The position numbers and the translations under genes were made by a program. Positions 1 through 9,062 of a stretch of DNA of 64,000 nucleotides are shown here, in pieces. The notes beneath the pieces are model-generated. The model was not told the origin of the DNA. It made no database searches and saw nothing but the letters and a program-made list of their open reading frames with translations. The stretch comes from Paragemmobacter kunshanensis (GTDB lineage: Bacteria; Pseudomonadota; Alphaproteobacteria; Rhodobacterales; Rhodobacteraceae), in assembly GCF_011059185.1 (NCBI RefSeq), contig NZ_JAALFE010000009.1, forward strand, positions 1 to 64,000, read 5' to 3'. Within the stretch, counting starts at the first letter, position 1. The number at the start of each line of letters is the position of its first letter.

Positions 1-332
1 CCAGAATGCTGCGGGTTCGAGGCTTGATCCACCCGACTTCGGCCGTTTGCGCGACGACAGACACCGCTCGGGGCGAAGAACGCTTGCCCAGCGAGCAAAA
101 TCAGGCGATCTTGAAGTCAAGCGGCAGGCCACTTGGGGAATGTCGGTTTACAGGACGTAACCATAGTCCCAAAAGCTGTCTCCTGTAACGTTTCCTAAGT
201 ATCCATCGGACGGCTGGACCTCTATTTCCATGCCGTTCAAGATTGGTTGTAAATATACTATCCCACTTGCAATTGTATTTCCGCCGAGAAAAACTGTCTC
301 TTCCGTACACTCCTCAATCGTTACAACGCTGA
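1..332. other. Left edge, no gene recognised
   Basis: Only short open frames are present on both strands (for example a 69-codon frame on the minus strand at 101-310). None has a clear ribosome binding site, a recognisable domain or the strong GC bias at third codon positions seen in the rest of the window. Base composition is visibly less GC-rich than beyond 2 kb. The stretch together with the broken gene at 1294-1987 looks like accessory or decaying DNA rather than core chromosome. Confidence 0.4.
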
Positions 333-998
333 CTACTTGTGGTAAACCGTGTTAAAACCCACATCGAAAGCAAAAGAGCGCACACCGATAGTGGATGCTT
401 CCAGCCGACTACAAACCGGCGAGTCACTGCAAAAACTCATCGTGACAACAAAGCTCAGTCGGATCGATCTCTCGCGCTCGCTCATTGCATTCCAGAGCGC
501 GTGCGGCCCTCCATTGGCCGCAGGGTTCCACATAAAGAAAACCGCACCATCATCTGATGCGATGGGTTCTGTGCCAGATTGGCGCGCAAGCCCCTGTGCC
601 TCCAGCCAAGCCACCGCTTCTTCCACCTCTGAAAACCTGTGCATGACGCGCGCAAGGCAGACCTCAACCGCGCCAACGGTCAATAATTTGTCCCATGCAA
701 ACTCGTGATGAGTCGGCGGTGCGCCTTCGGGAAGGTTTCCATTCAAACAGGATTGCGCCGACGGGAAATCGAACGGCGCTGTCCCGTAATTCGAGCGGGC
801 GTTTTTCGCCTCTGTGCCGGAAAGGGGATAAAGGTCCCGATAGCGCTTTCCGTTGGCCATCAGGAAGGGATGTTCCTCGGTCAGATCAACTGTCACTGCC
901 GAAGGCACAGATGGCGGCGCTCTGACCCAACTGAGTACGGTCAGGATCAATCCAATCCCTACAACCACCCCAGCCCCAATCCATAGAGAACCACGCAC
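333..998 (-). CDS. Membrane-anchored hypothetical protein (intact paralogue)
   Basis: 221 residues with a GTG start. One N-terminal hydrophobic segment at about residues 5-25 is followed by a soluble domain, so a membrane-anchored protein facing the periplasm is likely. I do not recognise the family. The conserved core begins with DLTEEHPF, followed by a RYRDLY motif, a YGTAPFDFPSA motif and EVCLARV. A damaged second copy of the same gene lies divergently at 1294-1987, with the matching motifs DLTEEQPF, RYRALY, YGTWPFDLPSA and ELCLART. That conservation supports this frame being a real protein. GC content is lower than in neighbouring core genes. Function unknown. Confidence 0.7.
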   Translation of the reverse strand: MRGSLWIGAGVVVGIGLILTVLSWVRAPPSVPSAVTVDLTEEHPFLMANGKRYRDLYPLSGTEAKNARSNYGTAPFDFPSAQSCLNGNLPEGAPPTHHEFAWDKLLTVGAVEVCLARVMHRFSEVEEAVAWLEAQGLARQSGTEPIASDDGAVFFMWNPAANGGPHALWNAMSERERSIRLSFVVTMSFCSDSPVCSRLEASTIGVRSFAFDVGFNTVYHK

Positions 999-1071
999 CC
1001 TTTACCCCCACCCGATCCGCAACCCCGCCTGCACCCAAAAGCTGCGCTTACTCAAAAAAACCAAGCCCAAC

Positions 1072-1129
1072 GCCCCTGTCAATCCGCCTACACCTTGCGT
1101 GGGGTGGTTTGGGGTGGATTGACAGGGGC
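1072..1129. repeat. Inverted repeat between the divergent paralogues
   Basis: The left arm GCCCCTGTCAATCC (1072-1085) and the right arm GGATTGACAGGGGC (1116-1129) are perfect 14-bp complements around a 30-base spacer. They lie almost midway between the intact gene on the minus strand and its broken copy on the plus strand. The element could be a shared regulatory palindrome or mark the centre of an inverted duplication. Confidence 0.7.
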
Positions 1130-1293
1130 AGTGCTCTTGGTCTTGTTGGGAGGAGTGCAACCGTTGGTTGTTGGTGGGGTTGCGGACCAAGTGGGGCGTA
1201 AAGAGTGCGTGGGTGTGGGGACTTCATGCCAGGGGTGATCCGGCTGGCCGCTTTTGCCTCGGGCGGATGCCGTGAAGGCGTCAGGGTGATCTG

Positions 1294-1987
1294 ATGGCGA
1301 TGGCCCTGCTGCGACGTCTGCTGGCGATTTCGGTGCTTGTCGGGGTGCCGCTCGGTTCGCTCTGGGTGCTGTTTGGCGACTACATTCCGGGGACCATCCG
1401 CCCGCTGCCTTATGCGCCCGACATGACGCGTGATCTGACCGAGGAACAACCCTTCATGGTTGGACATGAACGGTATCGGGCGCTCTATCTTGAAGATGGC
1501 CGCATCGCCGAAAACATCCGCCGTCGCTATGGAACATGGCCGTTTGATCTGCCATCTGCTGAGGCCTGTCTTGAGGCCGGTTCGCCTTGCGGAACAGGAT
1601 TTTGGGGACCAGGAATTGGCTTGGTCGCTATTGCCGACGCCTGAGGCCATTGAGCTGTGTCTCGCCCGAACGCTGAACCGATTTTCCGACAGCGACGTGG
1701 CGCTTGCATGGTTGCAAGATCAAGGTTTGACGCTGACAGACTCTTTGGCAGATATCGATAACGAAGGCCGAACAAGGTTTGTATTCGGCTGGTTGCCGTA
1801 GGATGCGGGCGGTCCACAGGCGTGGTGGCAGGGGCTGCCTGCAAAACGTCGCACGGTACTGGTTGGCCTGCAGGTCGCGGTCGAGATATGCGATAGGGGT
1901 GATTTATGTCGGCAATTGGATGATCCGGTACAACGGCCGCCTTTCTTCCAAGTCTTGGTTCAAAGGCGATCACTAAACTCAAAGTAA
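1294..1987 (+). pseudogene. Frameshifted paralogue of the 333-998 gene
   Basis: The first frame, from ATG 1294, gives an N-terminal membrane segment and then DLTEEQPFMV, RYRALY and YGTWPFDLPSAEACLEAG, all matching the 333-998 protein. At about 1575-1600 the match moves to the next frame (+1), which continues with ELAWSLL, EAIELCLARTLNRF and VALAWLQDQGL. That frame meets a TAG at 1799-1801, but similarity goes on behind it (AGGPQAWW against NGGPHALW, and a CDRGDLC stretch against CSDSPVC) up to a TAA at 1985-1987. One frameshift and one in-frame stop therefore disable the copy. A sequencing error could explain one lesion but hardly both. Confidence 0.75.
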
Positions 1988-2023
1988 GGGGTGAAGTCAG
2001 AATGACAATAGCGGGCGCGCCGA

Positions 2024-2410
2024 TCAGGACAGATACGCCTCACACGATTGCAGAAGCATCGCCGACCGTCTGGCGGCGCGGGTCTGGTTCGGGCCGTGGA
2101 GGGATTGGCGCAGCAGGGCGGCGTGGGCGGCCTTGGCCTCGACCCGCCAGGCCATGACCTGCACCTCTTCCCCCGGCGGGGTGAGGGCGGACAGCACGTC
2201 GAGCAGCGCCGCCCGCCGCGCCTTGGTGATGTCGGAGGCGGGGCCATCCACCTGCCATTGATGCTCCATCAGGGCGGACATGCGGCCTGCGCAGGTGGCG
2301 AAGAAGTGGAGGGGGTTGTCGGGCAGATCGGTATCGGCCTGCGCTGGCAGCGGGCCAGCGAGGGCGCAGAGAAGCGCCGGGGCGCGGAGATATGTTCGCA
2401 AACCGCCCAT
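2024..2410 (-). CDS. Small secreted hypothetical protein
   Basis: 128 residues from the ATG at 2410. I chose this start because a signal peptide begins there (MGGLRTYLRAPALLCALAG, likely cleaved after PAQA). The frame stays open upstream to a TTG at 2605, but that extension runs into the next gene and has no sensible N-terminus. The mature part carries two cysteines, one in FFATCAGRM near its start and one in LLQSCEAYL near its end, which could form a disulfide in the periplasm. It is helical and rich in Ala, Arg and Leu. Similar short proteins occur in Rhodobacteraceae without assigned function. Confidence 0.6.
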   Translation of the reverse strand: MGGLRTYLRAPALLCALAGPLPAQADTDLPDNPLHFFATCAGRMSALMEHQWQVDGPASDITKARRAALLDVLSALTPPGEEVQVMAWRVEAKAAHAALLRQSLHGPNQTRAARRSAMLLQSCEAYLS

Positions 2411-2517
2411 ATTTGCAGCATGAGGCGGGATCTTGCGGCTGGCAAGTGGGCAGTTTGAGAAGGGGGCGCCGTTCAGGCCGGGCCTCGCTTCTGTGCCGCG
2501 CCTGCCGGGATGAATAA

Positions 2518-2537
2518 GGCCGCCCTGTCGGGCGGCC
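2518..2537 (-). terminator. Hairpin behind the VPLPA-CTERM gene
   Basis: The 8-bp perfect stem GGCCGCCC/GGGCGGCC closes a TGTC loop 27 bases beyond the stop codon of the 2565-3077 gene. In the minus-strand transcript it is followed by a short U-containing stretch (TTATT). It is probably a factor-independent terminator of modest strength. Confidence 0.6.
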
Positions 2538-2564
2538 CTTCCGAAGAGGAGGCTTTCCGCGCTG

Positions 2565-3077
2565 TCAGGCGGTCTTGCGACGGCGCAGGGCGACCAGGCT
2601 GCCAAGCGCCCCGATCAGCAGCAAGCCCGCGGCAGGCAGCGGCACGACGGTCGGCGTGACCGTGAAGGAGGCAAAGGCGCCGCCAGTCGTGAAACCCGGC
2701 GCGAGTGCCGAGAGCCTGAGCGAGAACAGATAGGATCCGGCCGCGAGGGAGGCCTGATAGGTGGCCTGGAAATACCCCTGAGCGGTGGTGCCGATCGTCG
2801 TCCAGGGGACATAGGCGCCCCCGACCAGAAGTTCGAAGGCATCGCCCAGGATGAAGCCATCCCGTGCGGTGATGGACACGTCGGACGCGCTGGTCAGTGT
2901 GAGCGACCAATCGGGGTCACCGACCCCGTCGATGCCGTCGATCGGCCCAAGACCGCCTGCCCAGTAGAATTCATAATTGGTGGTGCCGGAGTCCGGAACC
3001 ACCACGGCCGCTGATGCGGGGGCCGCGAGAACGGCTGCCAGCGCTGCAGACTTCGCAAGCATGGAGAGGGAAGACAT
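2565..3077 (-). CDS. VPLPA-CTERM sorting domain protein
   Basis: 170 residues from ATG 3077, preceded by AAAGGAG six bases upstream. An N-terminal signal peptide (cleavage near PASA) precedes a beta-rich, glycine- and threonine-rich extracellular domain of about 110 residues. The C-terminus has the full sorting signal: VPLPAAG, a hydrophobic segment (LLLIGALGSLVAL) and the basic tail RRRK. Known VPLPA-CTERM proteins are processed by exosortase-type enzymes and associate with the envelope or exopolysaccharide. No exosortase gene is in this window. The extracellular domain resembles the short PEP-CTERM surface proteins whose function is unknown. Confidence 0.85.
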   Translation of the reverse strand: MSSLSMLAKSAALAAVLAAPASAAVVVPDSGTTNYEFYWAGGLGPIDGIDGVGDPDWSLTLTSASDVSITARDGFILGDAFELLVGGAYVPWTTIGTTAQGYFQATYQASLAAGSYLFSLRLSALAPGFTTGGAFASFTVTPTVVPLPAAGLLLIGALGSLVALRRRKTA

Positions 3078-3272
3078 GCGCAACTCCTTTGGAGGACCAC
3101 AAAGAAAACATTAATTAATCATAATACCAACAAACACCCCCTTGGAACCCATTTTCAGGCTCAGGTCAAGGATTCGCCGGTTTGCCTGCCCTGCAGGGCC
3201 TGTTTCGCCCGAAACTGCCGAAGGAACGGGCGTTTCGCGGCCTGTCGCCTTTGCCCGGTTTCACCGCGGTCG

Positions 3273-3298
3273 GGCAGGCCCGAAGATCGGGGCCTGCC
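3273..3298 (-). terminator. Hairpin behind cobS
   Basis: A 9-bp perfect stem GGCAGGCCC/GGGCCTGCC with an 8-base loop lies about 30 bases beyond the cobS stop codon. No strong U run follows. The 250-base gap it sits in shows no further gene. Confidence 0.4.
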
Positions 3299-3328
3299 GC
3301 CGCCCGGCACCCGGACGGGACCTGTTCC

Positions 3329-4315
3329 TTACTTCATCGCCATGGAGGCCGCGCTTTCCGGCAGTTCCTCGCCGAAGCAGCGCTGGTAGAATTCGGCGAC
3401 CGTCTGGCGTTCCAGCTCGTCGCATTTGTTCAGGAAGGAGAGGCGGAAGGCATAGCCCACATTGCGGAAGATCTCGGCGTTCTGCGCCCAGTTGAGGACG
3501 GTGCGCGGCGACATGACGGTGGAGAGGTCGCCGTTCATGAAGGCGGTGCGCGTCAGGTCGGCCACGGTGACCATCTGGCTGATGGTCTTGCGGCCCTTCT
3601 CGGTGTTGTAATGCGGGGATTTCGCCAGGACGATGGCGGCCTCGGCATCGTGGCTGAGGTAGTTCAGCGTGGCGACCAGCGACCAGCGGTCCATCTGGGC
3701 CTGGTTGATCTGCTGGGTGCCATGGTAGAGGCCCGTCGTATCGCCAAGGCCCACGGTGTTGGCCGTGGCAAAGAGACGGAAGGACGGGTGGGGGGTGATG
3801 ATCTCGTTCTGGTCCAGAAGCGTGAGCTTGCCGTCATGTTCCAGCACGCGCTGGATGACGAACATCACGTCGGCGCGGCCGGCATCGTATTCGTCGAAGA
3901 CGATGGCCACGGGGTTGCGCAGCGCCCAGGGCAGGATGCCTTCGTGGAACTCTGTCACCTGCTTGCCGTCGCGCAGCTTGATCGCGTCTTTCCCGATCAG
4001 GTCGATCCGGCTGATATGGCTGTCGAGGTTGACGCGCACGCAGGGCCAGTTCAGCCGGGCGGCCACCTGTTCGATATGGGTGGATTTGCCGGTGCCGTGA
4101 TAGCCCTGGATCATCACGCGGCGGTTGTAGGCGAAGCCTGCAAGGATGGCGAGCGTGGTGTCGGGGTCGAACTTGTAGGTGGGGTCGATCTCGGGCACGC
4201 GGTCGGTGCGTTCGGCGAAGGCCTTGACCTTCATCTCGGTGTCGATGCCGAACACGTCGCGGACAGAGATTTCTTCGGTGGGTTTCATCACAGTGTCCAG
4301 CATGCCGTCCGCCAT
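3329..4315 (-). CDS. cobS: Aerobic cobaltochelatase subunit CobS
   Basis: 328 residues, the usual length of the family, from ATG 4315 ([10 protein letters not shown]). An upstream in-frame start would add an atypical basic extension. CobS is the AAA+ ATPase of the CobNST complex that inserts cobalt into hydrogenobyrinic acid a,c-diamide in aerobic cobalamin synthesis. Walker A is GYHGTGKST at residues 71-79, and Walker B is VAIVFDEYD at about 136-144. A sensor-1-like ATANT follows. The partners cobT and cobN are not in this window. The gene is divergent from msrB. Assignment is very secure. Confidence 0.96.
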   Translation of the reverse strand: MADGMLDTVMKPTEEISVRDVFGIDTEMKVKAFAERTDRVPEIDPTYKFDPDTTLAILAGFAYNRRVMIQGYHGTGKSTHIEQVAARLNWPCVRVNLDSHISRIDLIGKDAIKLRDGKQVTEFHEGILPWALRNPVAIVFDEYDAGRADVMFVIQRVLEHDGKLTLLDQNEIITPHPSFRLFATANTVGLGDTTGLYHGTQQINQAQMDRWSLVATLNYLSHDAEAAIVLAKSPHYNTEKGRKTISQMVTVADLTRTAFMNGDLSTVMSPRTVLNWAQNAEIFRNVGYAFRLSFLNKCDELERQTVAEFYQRCFGEELPESAASMAMK

Positions 4316-4540
4316 CTTTTCGCTTTCCGGCCCCAAGCGGGCCTTTGGCGATGTGTGGAACATATCGCGGGGGGCTGCAAGGGGAAGGGCGGCAGGGAAA
4401 GGCCGGGACGCGACATCGCGCCGCCGCAAAGGCGGGGTGAACGCGATTGCGTGATCGGGTGAAACTGCGGGGCGCGCGGGGGCGTAATGTCTGGCAGATC
4501 GGGCGGAACGGATCCGGCCGGGAGAGAGGGAGGATCACCG

Positions 4541-5011
4541 ATGCATCGCCGATACATCCTGCAGATGGGGGCGCTGGCCGCCCTGTGGCCGGGGCTGCGC
4601 CCGGCGCTGGCCGGCGAGGGCAGCTTTGCCGTGACGCTGAGCGAGGCGGAATGGCGCGCGCGGCTGACGCCGCTGCAATATGCCGTGCTGCGCGAGGAAG
4701 AGACCGAGCGGGCAGGGACGAGCCCGCTGGACAAGGAAAAGCGCGAGGGGATCTATCACTGTGCGGGCTGCGATCTGGCGGCCTATTCCTCGGCCCATAA
4801 ATATGACAGCGGCACGGGCTGGCCCAGCTTCTGGCAGGCGCTGAAGGGGGCGGTGGGGACGAAGGAGGACAACAGTCTCTTCGCCACCCGGACCGAGGTG
4901 CATTGCGCGCGCTGCGGCGGGCATTTCGGACATGTCTTCGACGACGGGCCGGAGCCTACGGGAAAACGCCATTGCATCAATGGCGCGGCGCTGCTGTTCC
5001 GGCCCGCCTGA
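4541..5011 (+). CDS. msrB: Peptide methionine-(R)-S-oxide reductase MsrB, exported type
   Basis: 156 residues from ATG 4541, with GGAGG eight bases upstream. Residues 1-24 form a hydrophobic leader with an RR pair (HRRYILQMG), ending at PALA, so a periplasmic enzyme exported by Sec or Tat is likely. The MsrB fold follows: zinc cysteines C74/C77 (HCAGC) and C122/C125 (HCARC), the GGHFGHVF signature, and the catalytic cysteine C145 in KRHCING. MsrB reduces the R-sulfoxide of methionine in oxidised proteins. Export suggests repair of envelope proteins. Confidence 0.93.
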   Translation: MHRRYILQMGALAALWPGLRPALAGEGSFAVTLSEAEWRARLTPLQYAVLREEETERAGTSPLDKEKREGIYHCAGCDLAAYSSAHKYDSGTGWPSFWQALKGAVGTKEDNSLFATRTEVHCARCGGHFGHVFDDGPEPTGKRHCINGAALLFRPA

Positions 5012-5096
5012 GCGGGGCGCGGCTGTGCATGCGGCTTGATCCCGGGCGGGCAAGCGGGCAACGAGGGCGGGTCGCATTGCCAGAGGACCAGCCGCC

Positions 5097-5477
5097 ATGC
5101 CGTTTCGCCTTCGCCTGACCCTTGCCCTGCCGCTGGCGCTGTTCATGGCTTCGGCCGTGGCGCGGGCGGAACTGGGGGCGGATACCGAGGCGTCGGTCCT
5201 GTTCACCCCGGCCTTCGGCCCGGCGCTGGCGGTGGCGGCGCTGCTCGGGCTGGTGCTGGCCGGGGCCTATGGCGGGGCGGGGCTGGCGGGCTGGCTGCGC
5301 GCGGGGGGGGCGGGCCTTGCCGTGCTGGGCGCGGCGGGGCTGGCCGCGGGGGGGATGACGGGGCAGGGCGCGGGGCTGCTGGTGGCGCTGCCCGAGCATG
5401 GCTTTGCCTGGGGGGCGGCGCTGGCGGGGCTGGTGGTGCCGCAGCTTCTGGCGCTGCGGCGGGCGGGCGGGCGGTGA
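5097..5477 (+). CDS. Small hypothetical membrane protein
   Basis: 126 residues, ATG start after an AGAGGA about nine bases upstream. An N-terminal signal-like segment is followed by roughly three hydrophobic segments with glycine- and alanine-rich turns, the last ending in a basic tail (RRAGGR). I recognise no catalytic motif. It follows msrB by 85 bases on the same strand and may share its transcript. Its stop lies only four bases from the stop of the convergent J-domain gene. Composition is extreme (Ala, Gly and Leu dominate), typical for small integral membrane proteins of this GC range. Confidence 0.55.
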   Translation: MPFRLRLTLALPLALFMASAVARAELGADTEASVLFTPAFGPALAVAALLGLVLAGAYGGAGLAGWLRAGGAGLAVLGAAGLAAGGMTGQGAGLLVALPEHGFAWGAALAGLVVPQLLALRRAGGR

Positions 5478-5481
5478 GGGA

Positions 5482-6117
5482 TCAGTCGCGGAAGTAGCGG
5501 CTGTCCTTGATCTGATCCCAGGCCCAGACGACCTCTTGCAGGCGGTCCTCGTCGGACCGGTCGCCGCCGTTCATGTCGGGGTGAAGATCCTTGACCAGCG
5601 ATTTGTACTGCTTGCGGATTTCGGCCTTGGTCATGGTGTCGCGGGCATCGAGGATCTCGAGCGCCTTGCGTTCGGTGGGGGGCAGCTTGCGAGTGGCATT
5701 GCCCGAGGGTTTGGCGGGGTTGAGCGTGGCCTTTTCGCCCAGGATCGCCATCGGATCATCCACACCCAGCCGCGCCCAGGCGCGGCCCTCGTCGGGGCGC
5801 TTGCCGAAGGGTTCGGTGGCGCGGCCCCAGACGCGATCCTTTTCGAGGAATTTCTGGAATTCCTCATCGGTGGAGCCCTGGAAGAAGTTCCACTTCAGGT
5901 TGTATTCGCGGACGTGATCCTTGCAGAACCAGAAATATTCGTCGAGGTGATCGGGCGATTTCGGGGCGCGATAGGCGCCCTGTTCGGAACAGCCCGGATA
6001 TTCGCATTGCTTCTGCGAGGTTTCGAAGGCGCCGGACATGCCGCGGCGGCCGGACTTGCGGCGCTTCTTGTCGGAAGAGACGCGGATGTCGAACTCGAAG
6101 GGGGGGCGGGTGGTCAT
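5482..6117 (-). CDS. J-domain (DnaJ-like) protein
   Basis: 211 residues. The C-terminal third is a J domain with the HPD tripeptide at residues 179-181 (KDLHPDMNG), which would stimulate the ATPase of DnaK. The N-terminal half has a possible metal-binding set (CEYPGC at 38-43 and FCKDHV at 65-70) and a basic stretch at 17-25. There is no G/F region or DnaJ zinc domain, so it is an accessory type III J protein rather than DnaJ itself. It is conserved in Rhodobacteraceae. It is divergent from bolA across a 77-base gap. Client unknown. Confidence 0.85.
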   Translation of the reverse strand: MTTRPPFEFDIRVSSDKKRRKSGRRGMSGAFETSQKQCEYPGCSEQGAYRAPKSPDHLDEYFWFCKDHVREYNLKWNFFQGSTDEEFQKFLEKDRVWGRATEPFGKRPDEGRAWARLGVDDPMAILGEKATLNPAKPSGNATRKLPPTERKALEILDARDTMTKAEIRKQYKSLVKDLHPDMNGGDRSDEDRLQEVVWAWDQIKDSRYFRD

Positions 6118-6194
6118 GGTTCAGGCTGGCCTTTCCGACTCGGAGGCAAGAGTTTAGGGGTTCTCGCGGCAGATAGAAGAGGGGTTCGGGAAAA

Positions 6195-6446
6195 ATGGCA
6201 GCGCAGGACGAGATCACCCGGCGGTTGACCGCTGCCTTCCAGCCTACGGAACTGCAGGTCATCAACGAAAGCCACCGCCATGCGGGCCATGCGGGGGATG
6301 ACGGATCGGGGGAAAGCCATTTCCGCGTGGTGATCCGCGCCCCGGCACTGGCGGCGATGGGGCGGGTGGAGCGGCACCGCGCGGTGCAGAAGGCGCTGGG
6401 GGATCTGAACACGCGGATCCATGCGCTGGCGCTGGATATCGGCTGA
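6195..6446 (+). CDS. bolA: BolA family protein
   Basis: 83 residues covering the whole BolA fold, with the signature around HAGHAGDD and a C-terminal HALALDIG. BolA proteins pair with monothiol glutaredoxins to handle iron-sulfur clusters and may act in iron and stress regulation. The conserved histidine that binds the shared cluster is probably in the HRHAGHAG stretch. No glutaredoxin lies nearby. The gene is divergent from the J-domain gene and convergent with malate synthase. A large inverted-repeat element fills the gap behind it. Confidence 0.92.
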   Translation: MAAQDEITRRLTAAFQPTELQVINESHRHAGHAGDDGSGESHFRVVIRAPALAAMGRVERHRAVQKALGDLNTRIHALALDIG

Positions 6447-6476
6447 ATTGAGCTTGCCCCCCCCGGGGGGGGCTGC

Positions 6477-6681
6477 GCATTCCTTTTGCCTCGCCTGCGC
6501 GCCTGCGCGCTTCGGCTCGGGGTGGGGGCTGCCGCCCCCGTCGCCCGTTCCGGGCGCCTCCCCCGCGGGTATTTGGGCCAAGATGAAGGGGTTTTCGCCT
6601 TGGGAAAATGCCCTGGGGGTCCGGGGGGAACCCCCGGCCTGAGCCAAGCGCGCAGGCGCGCAGGCGAGGCAAAAGGAATGC
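6477..6681. repeat. Large inverted-repeat element between bolA and glcB
   Basis: Left arm 6477-6518 and right arm 6641-6681 are complementary over 41 bases with a single one-base gap; the arms begin GCATTCCTTTTGCC and end in a GGCTC block. Inside are smaller hairpins (GGGGGC/GCCCCC, GCCC/GGGC, CCGGGGG/CCCCCGG) and a copy of GGGTATTTGGGCCAAGATGA at 6567-6586. A related copy lies at 63816-63916 and a variant of the core at 56238-56260. It sits between convergent genes and may act as a bidirectional terminator. Its size and recurrence point to a REP- or MITE-like repeat without coding capacity. Confidence 0.8.
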
Positions 6682-6710
6682 GGGCGCAAGCCCGTGCAAT
6701 CTGATTGCTG

Positions 6711-8861
6711 TCAGACGGCGTGGAGCCGCGCGCGGGCCTTGAGTTCCAGCCGGCGGCGGTGCAGCACGGGTTCGGTATAGCCCGAGGGCTGGGCGCGGCC
6801 CTGGAAGACCAGATCGCAGGCGGCCTTGAAGGCCGCGCCGTCGAAGCCGGGGGCCATGGGGCGATAGGCGGCGTCGCCCGCGTTCTGGCGATCCACCACG
6901 GCGGCCATCTTGCGCATCGCGGCCATGACCTGCGCCTCGGACACCACGCCGTGATGCAGCCAGTTGGCCAGAGCCTGGGCCGAGATGCGGCAGGTGGCGC
7001 GGTCCTCCATCAGGCCGACATCATGGATGTCGGGCACCTTGGAGCAGCCGACGCCCTGATCGACCCAGCGCACGACATAGCCAAGGATGCCTTGCGCGTT
7101 GTTTTCCACCTCGGCCCGGATTTCGGCATCGGACCAGTTCTGGCCCTGGGCGAGGGGGAGGGTGAGCAGGTCTTCCAGCCGCCCGCGCGGGCCTGCGGCG
7201 GCGATGGCGTCCTGCCGGGCCAGGACGTCGACGCGGTGGTAATGGGTGGCGTGCAGGGTGGCTGCGGTGGGCGAGGGCACCCAGGCGCAGGTGGCGCCTG
7301 CCTGCGGGTGGGCGATCTTGGCCTCAAGCATCGCGGCCATCCGGTCGGGAATGGCCCACATGCCCTTGCCGATCTGGGCGCGGCCCTTGAGCCCGCAGGC
7401 AAGGCCGATATCGACATTGCGATCCTCATAGGCGCGGATCCAGGCGGCATTCTTCATGTCGCCCTTGCGGATCATGGGGCCTGCTTCCATGGAGGTGTGG
7501 ATCTCATCCCCCGTGCGATCAAGGAAGCCCGTATTGATGAAGGCCACGCGGTCGGCGCTCGCGCGGATGCATTCCTTGAGGTTGACGCTGGTGCGGCGTT
7601 CCTCGTCCATGATGCCGAGCTTGACGGTGAAGCGGGGCAGGCCGAGGGTTTCCTCCACCCGGTCGAAGATGGCGCAGGCGAGCGCCACCTCTTCGGGGCC
7701 ATGCATCTTGGGCTTGACCACATAGACCGAGCCATGGAGCGAGTTGCGCGGGCCTTCGGTCTTTTGCAGATCGTGCAGCGCGCAGAGCGTGGTGAGGAAG
7801 GCATCCATGATGCCTTCGCCCACCTCGCGACCTTGCGGGTCGAGGATGGCGGGGTTGGTCATCAGATGGCCCACATTGCGCACCAGCATCAGCGCGCGGC
7901 CCTTCAGGGTAAGGGGCGTGCCGTCGGGGGCGGTGAAGGCATAGTCGTCGCGCAGGCGGCGTTCGATGGTCTGGTCGCCCTTGGCGACCATCTCCACCAG
8001 ATCGCCCTTCATCAGGCCGAGCCAGTTGGCATAGGCAACGACCTTGTCTTCGGCATCCACGGCGGCGACGCTGTCTTCGCAATCCATGATGGCGGAGAGG
8101 GCGGATTCCATGCGGATATCGGCAAGGCCTGCCGGATCCTCGGCGCCGATGCGGTGGCCGGGGTCGATGCGCAGGACAAGGTGAAGGCCGTGGTTGCGCA
8201 GGAGGATGGCGGAGGGCGCCTCGGGGGGGCCGCGGAAGCCTGCGAATTGCGCGGGGGTCCGGAGCGCGGGGGAAAGCTGGCCGTCCTGCACCGCATAGCG
8301 GGTGACGGCGGCGTGGCTGCCCTGGGCGAGGGGGGCCACGTCATCGAGGAAGGCCTTGGCCCAGGCGATGACGCGGGCGCCGCGGGCGGGATCATAGGCC
8401 TTGCCCTGCGGCGCATCCCCCAGCGCATCGGTGCCGTAGAGCGCATCATAGAGCGAGCCCCAGCGCGCATTGGCGGCGTTGAGCGCGTAGCGGGCATTCA
8501 TCACCGGGACCACCAGTTGCGGGCCGGGGACGGTGGCGATCTCGGGGTCGGTGCCGGTGGTGCGGATGGTGAAATCGGGGCCTTCGGGCAGGAGATAGCC
8601 GATCTCGCGCAGGAAGGCGGTATAGGCGGCGGCGTCATGGGCCTGGCCCTTGCGGGCGCGGTGCCAGTCGTCGATCTGCGCCTGCATCCGGTCGCGGGTT
8701 TCGAGGAGGCGGCGGTTTTCCGCGCCGCAATCGGCCACGGCATCGGCGAGGCCCTGCCAGAAGCGGGCCGGGGCGATGCCGCTGCCGGGCAGGGCGCGGT
8801 CTTCGACGAAGCGGGCGAGGCGGGCATCCACCTGCAGGCCGTGGCGATCGAGGCGTTCCAT
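6711..8861 (-). CDS. glcB: Malate synthase G
   Basis: 716 residues, close to the usual 720 of the monomeric G isoform. It condenses glyoxylate with acetyl-CoA to malate. Family features include the catalytic TIM barrel with [15 protein letters not shown], the [19 protein letters not shown] segment and the C-terminal plug ending near ARARLHAV. Isocitrate lyase is not in the window, so the glyoxylate source cannot be told from here. The gene stands alone on the minus strand, with the repeat element behind it and an ArsR gene divergent in front. Confidence 0.96.
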   Translation of the reverse strand: MERLDRHGLQVDARLARFVEDRALPGSGIAPARFWQGLADAVADCGAENRRLLETRDRMQAQIDDWHRARKGQAHDAAAYTAFLREIGYLLPEGPDFTIRTTGTDPEIATVPGPQLVVPVMNARYALNAANARWGSLYDALYGTDALGDAPQGKAYDPARGARVIAWAKAFLDDVAPLAQGSHAAVTRYAVQDGQLSPALRTPAQFAGFRGPPEAPSAILLRNHGLHLVLRIDPGHRIGAEDPAGLADIRMESALSAIMDCEDSVAAVDAEDKVVAYANWLGLMKGDLVEMVAKGDQTIERRLRDDYAFTAPDGTPLTLKGRALMLVRNVGHLMTNPAILDPQGREVGEGIMDAFLTTLCALHDLQKTEGPRNSLHGSVYVVKPKMHGPEEVALACAIFDRVEETLGLPRFTVKLGIMDEERRTSVNLKECIRASADRVAFINTGFLDRTGDEIHTSMEAGPMIRKGDMKNAAWIRAYEDRNVDIGLACGLKGRAQIGKGMWAIPDRMAAMLEAKIAHPQAGATCAWVPSPTAATLHATHYHRVDVLARQDAIAAAGPRGRLEDLLTLPLAQGQNWSDAEIRAEVENNAQGILGYVVRWVDQGVGCSKVPDIHDVGLMEDRATCRISAQALANWLHHGVVSEAQVMAAMRKMAAVVDRQNAGDAAYRPMAPGFDGAAFKAACDLVFQGRAQPSGYTEPVLHRRRLELKARARLHAV

Positions 8862-9038
8862 GCGCGGGTCTCCGGTTCGGTATGCGATGGGACACCATAA
8901 CGGTTTCGGCCCTGTCGCCGCAACCGGGCGGGGCGGCGGATTTGCGCGGAAATCCGAACATCACCTTTCGGGAATGCGGTCGAATGCAATGCTTTGCCGA
9001 TTGGCTAAGTTTTCTCTTTCGCGACTCGGGGCGGCGTG

Positions 9039-9062
9039 ATAGTTAGAGGAATGGCTAAGTAT
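9039..9062. promoter_or_regulatory. Possible ArsR operator over the arsR start codon
   Basis: ATAGTTAG (9039-9046) and CTAAGTAT (9055-9062) form an inverted repeat with one mismatch and an 8-base spacer, and the ATG of the regulator is in the spacer. A further GGCTAAGT half-site occurs near 9003. Many ArsR-family proteins bind 12-2-12-type palindromes at their own promoter. This is inference from symmetry alone. Confidence 0.3.

Noticed and set aside
101-310. 69-codon minus-strand frame at the left edge
   Set aside because: No ribosome binding site, no known motif and weak codon bias.
2411-2605. N-terminal extension of the small secreted protein to a TTG start
   Set aside because: It would overlap the VPLPA-CTERM gene and hide the obvious signal peptide at 2410.
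3182-4462. 426-codon frame opposite cobS
   Set aside because: It is the complement of cobS; its translation has no domain and reflects the GC-rich third positions of the true gene.
6705-8900. 731-codon frame opposite malate synthase G
   Set aside because: Shadow of glcB; Gly/Ala/His-rich composition without motifs.
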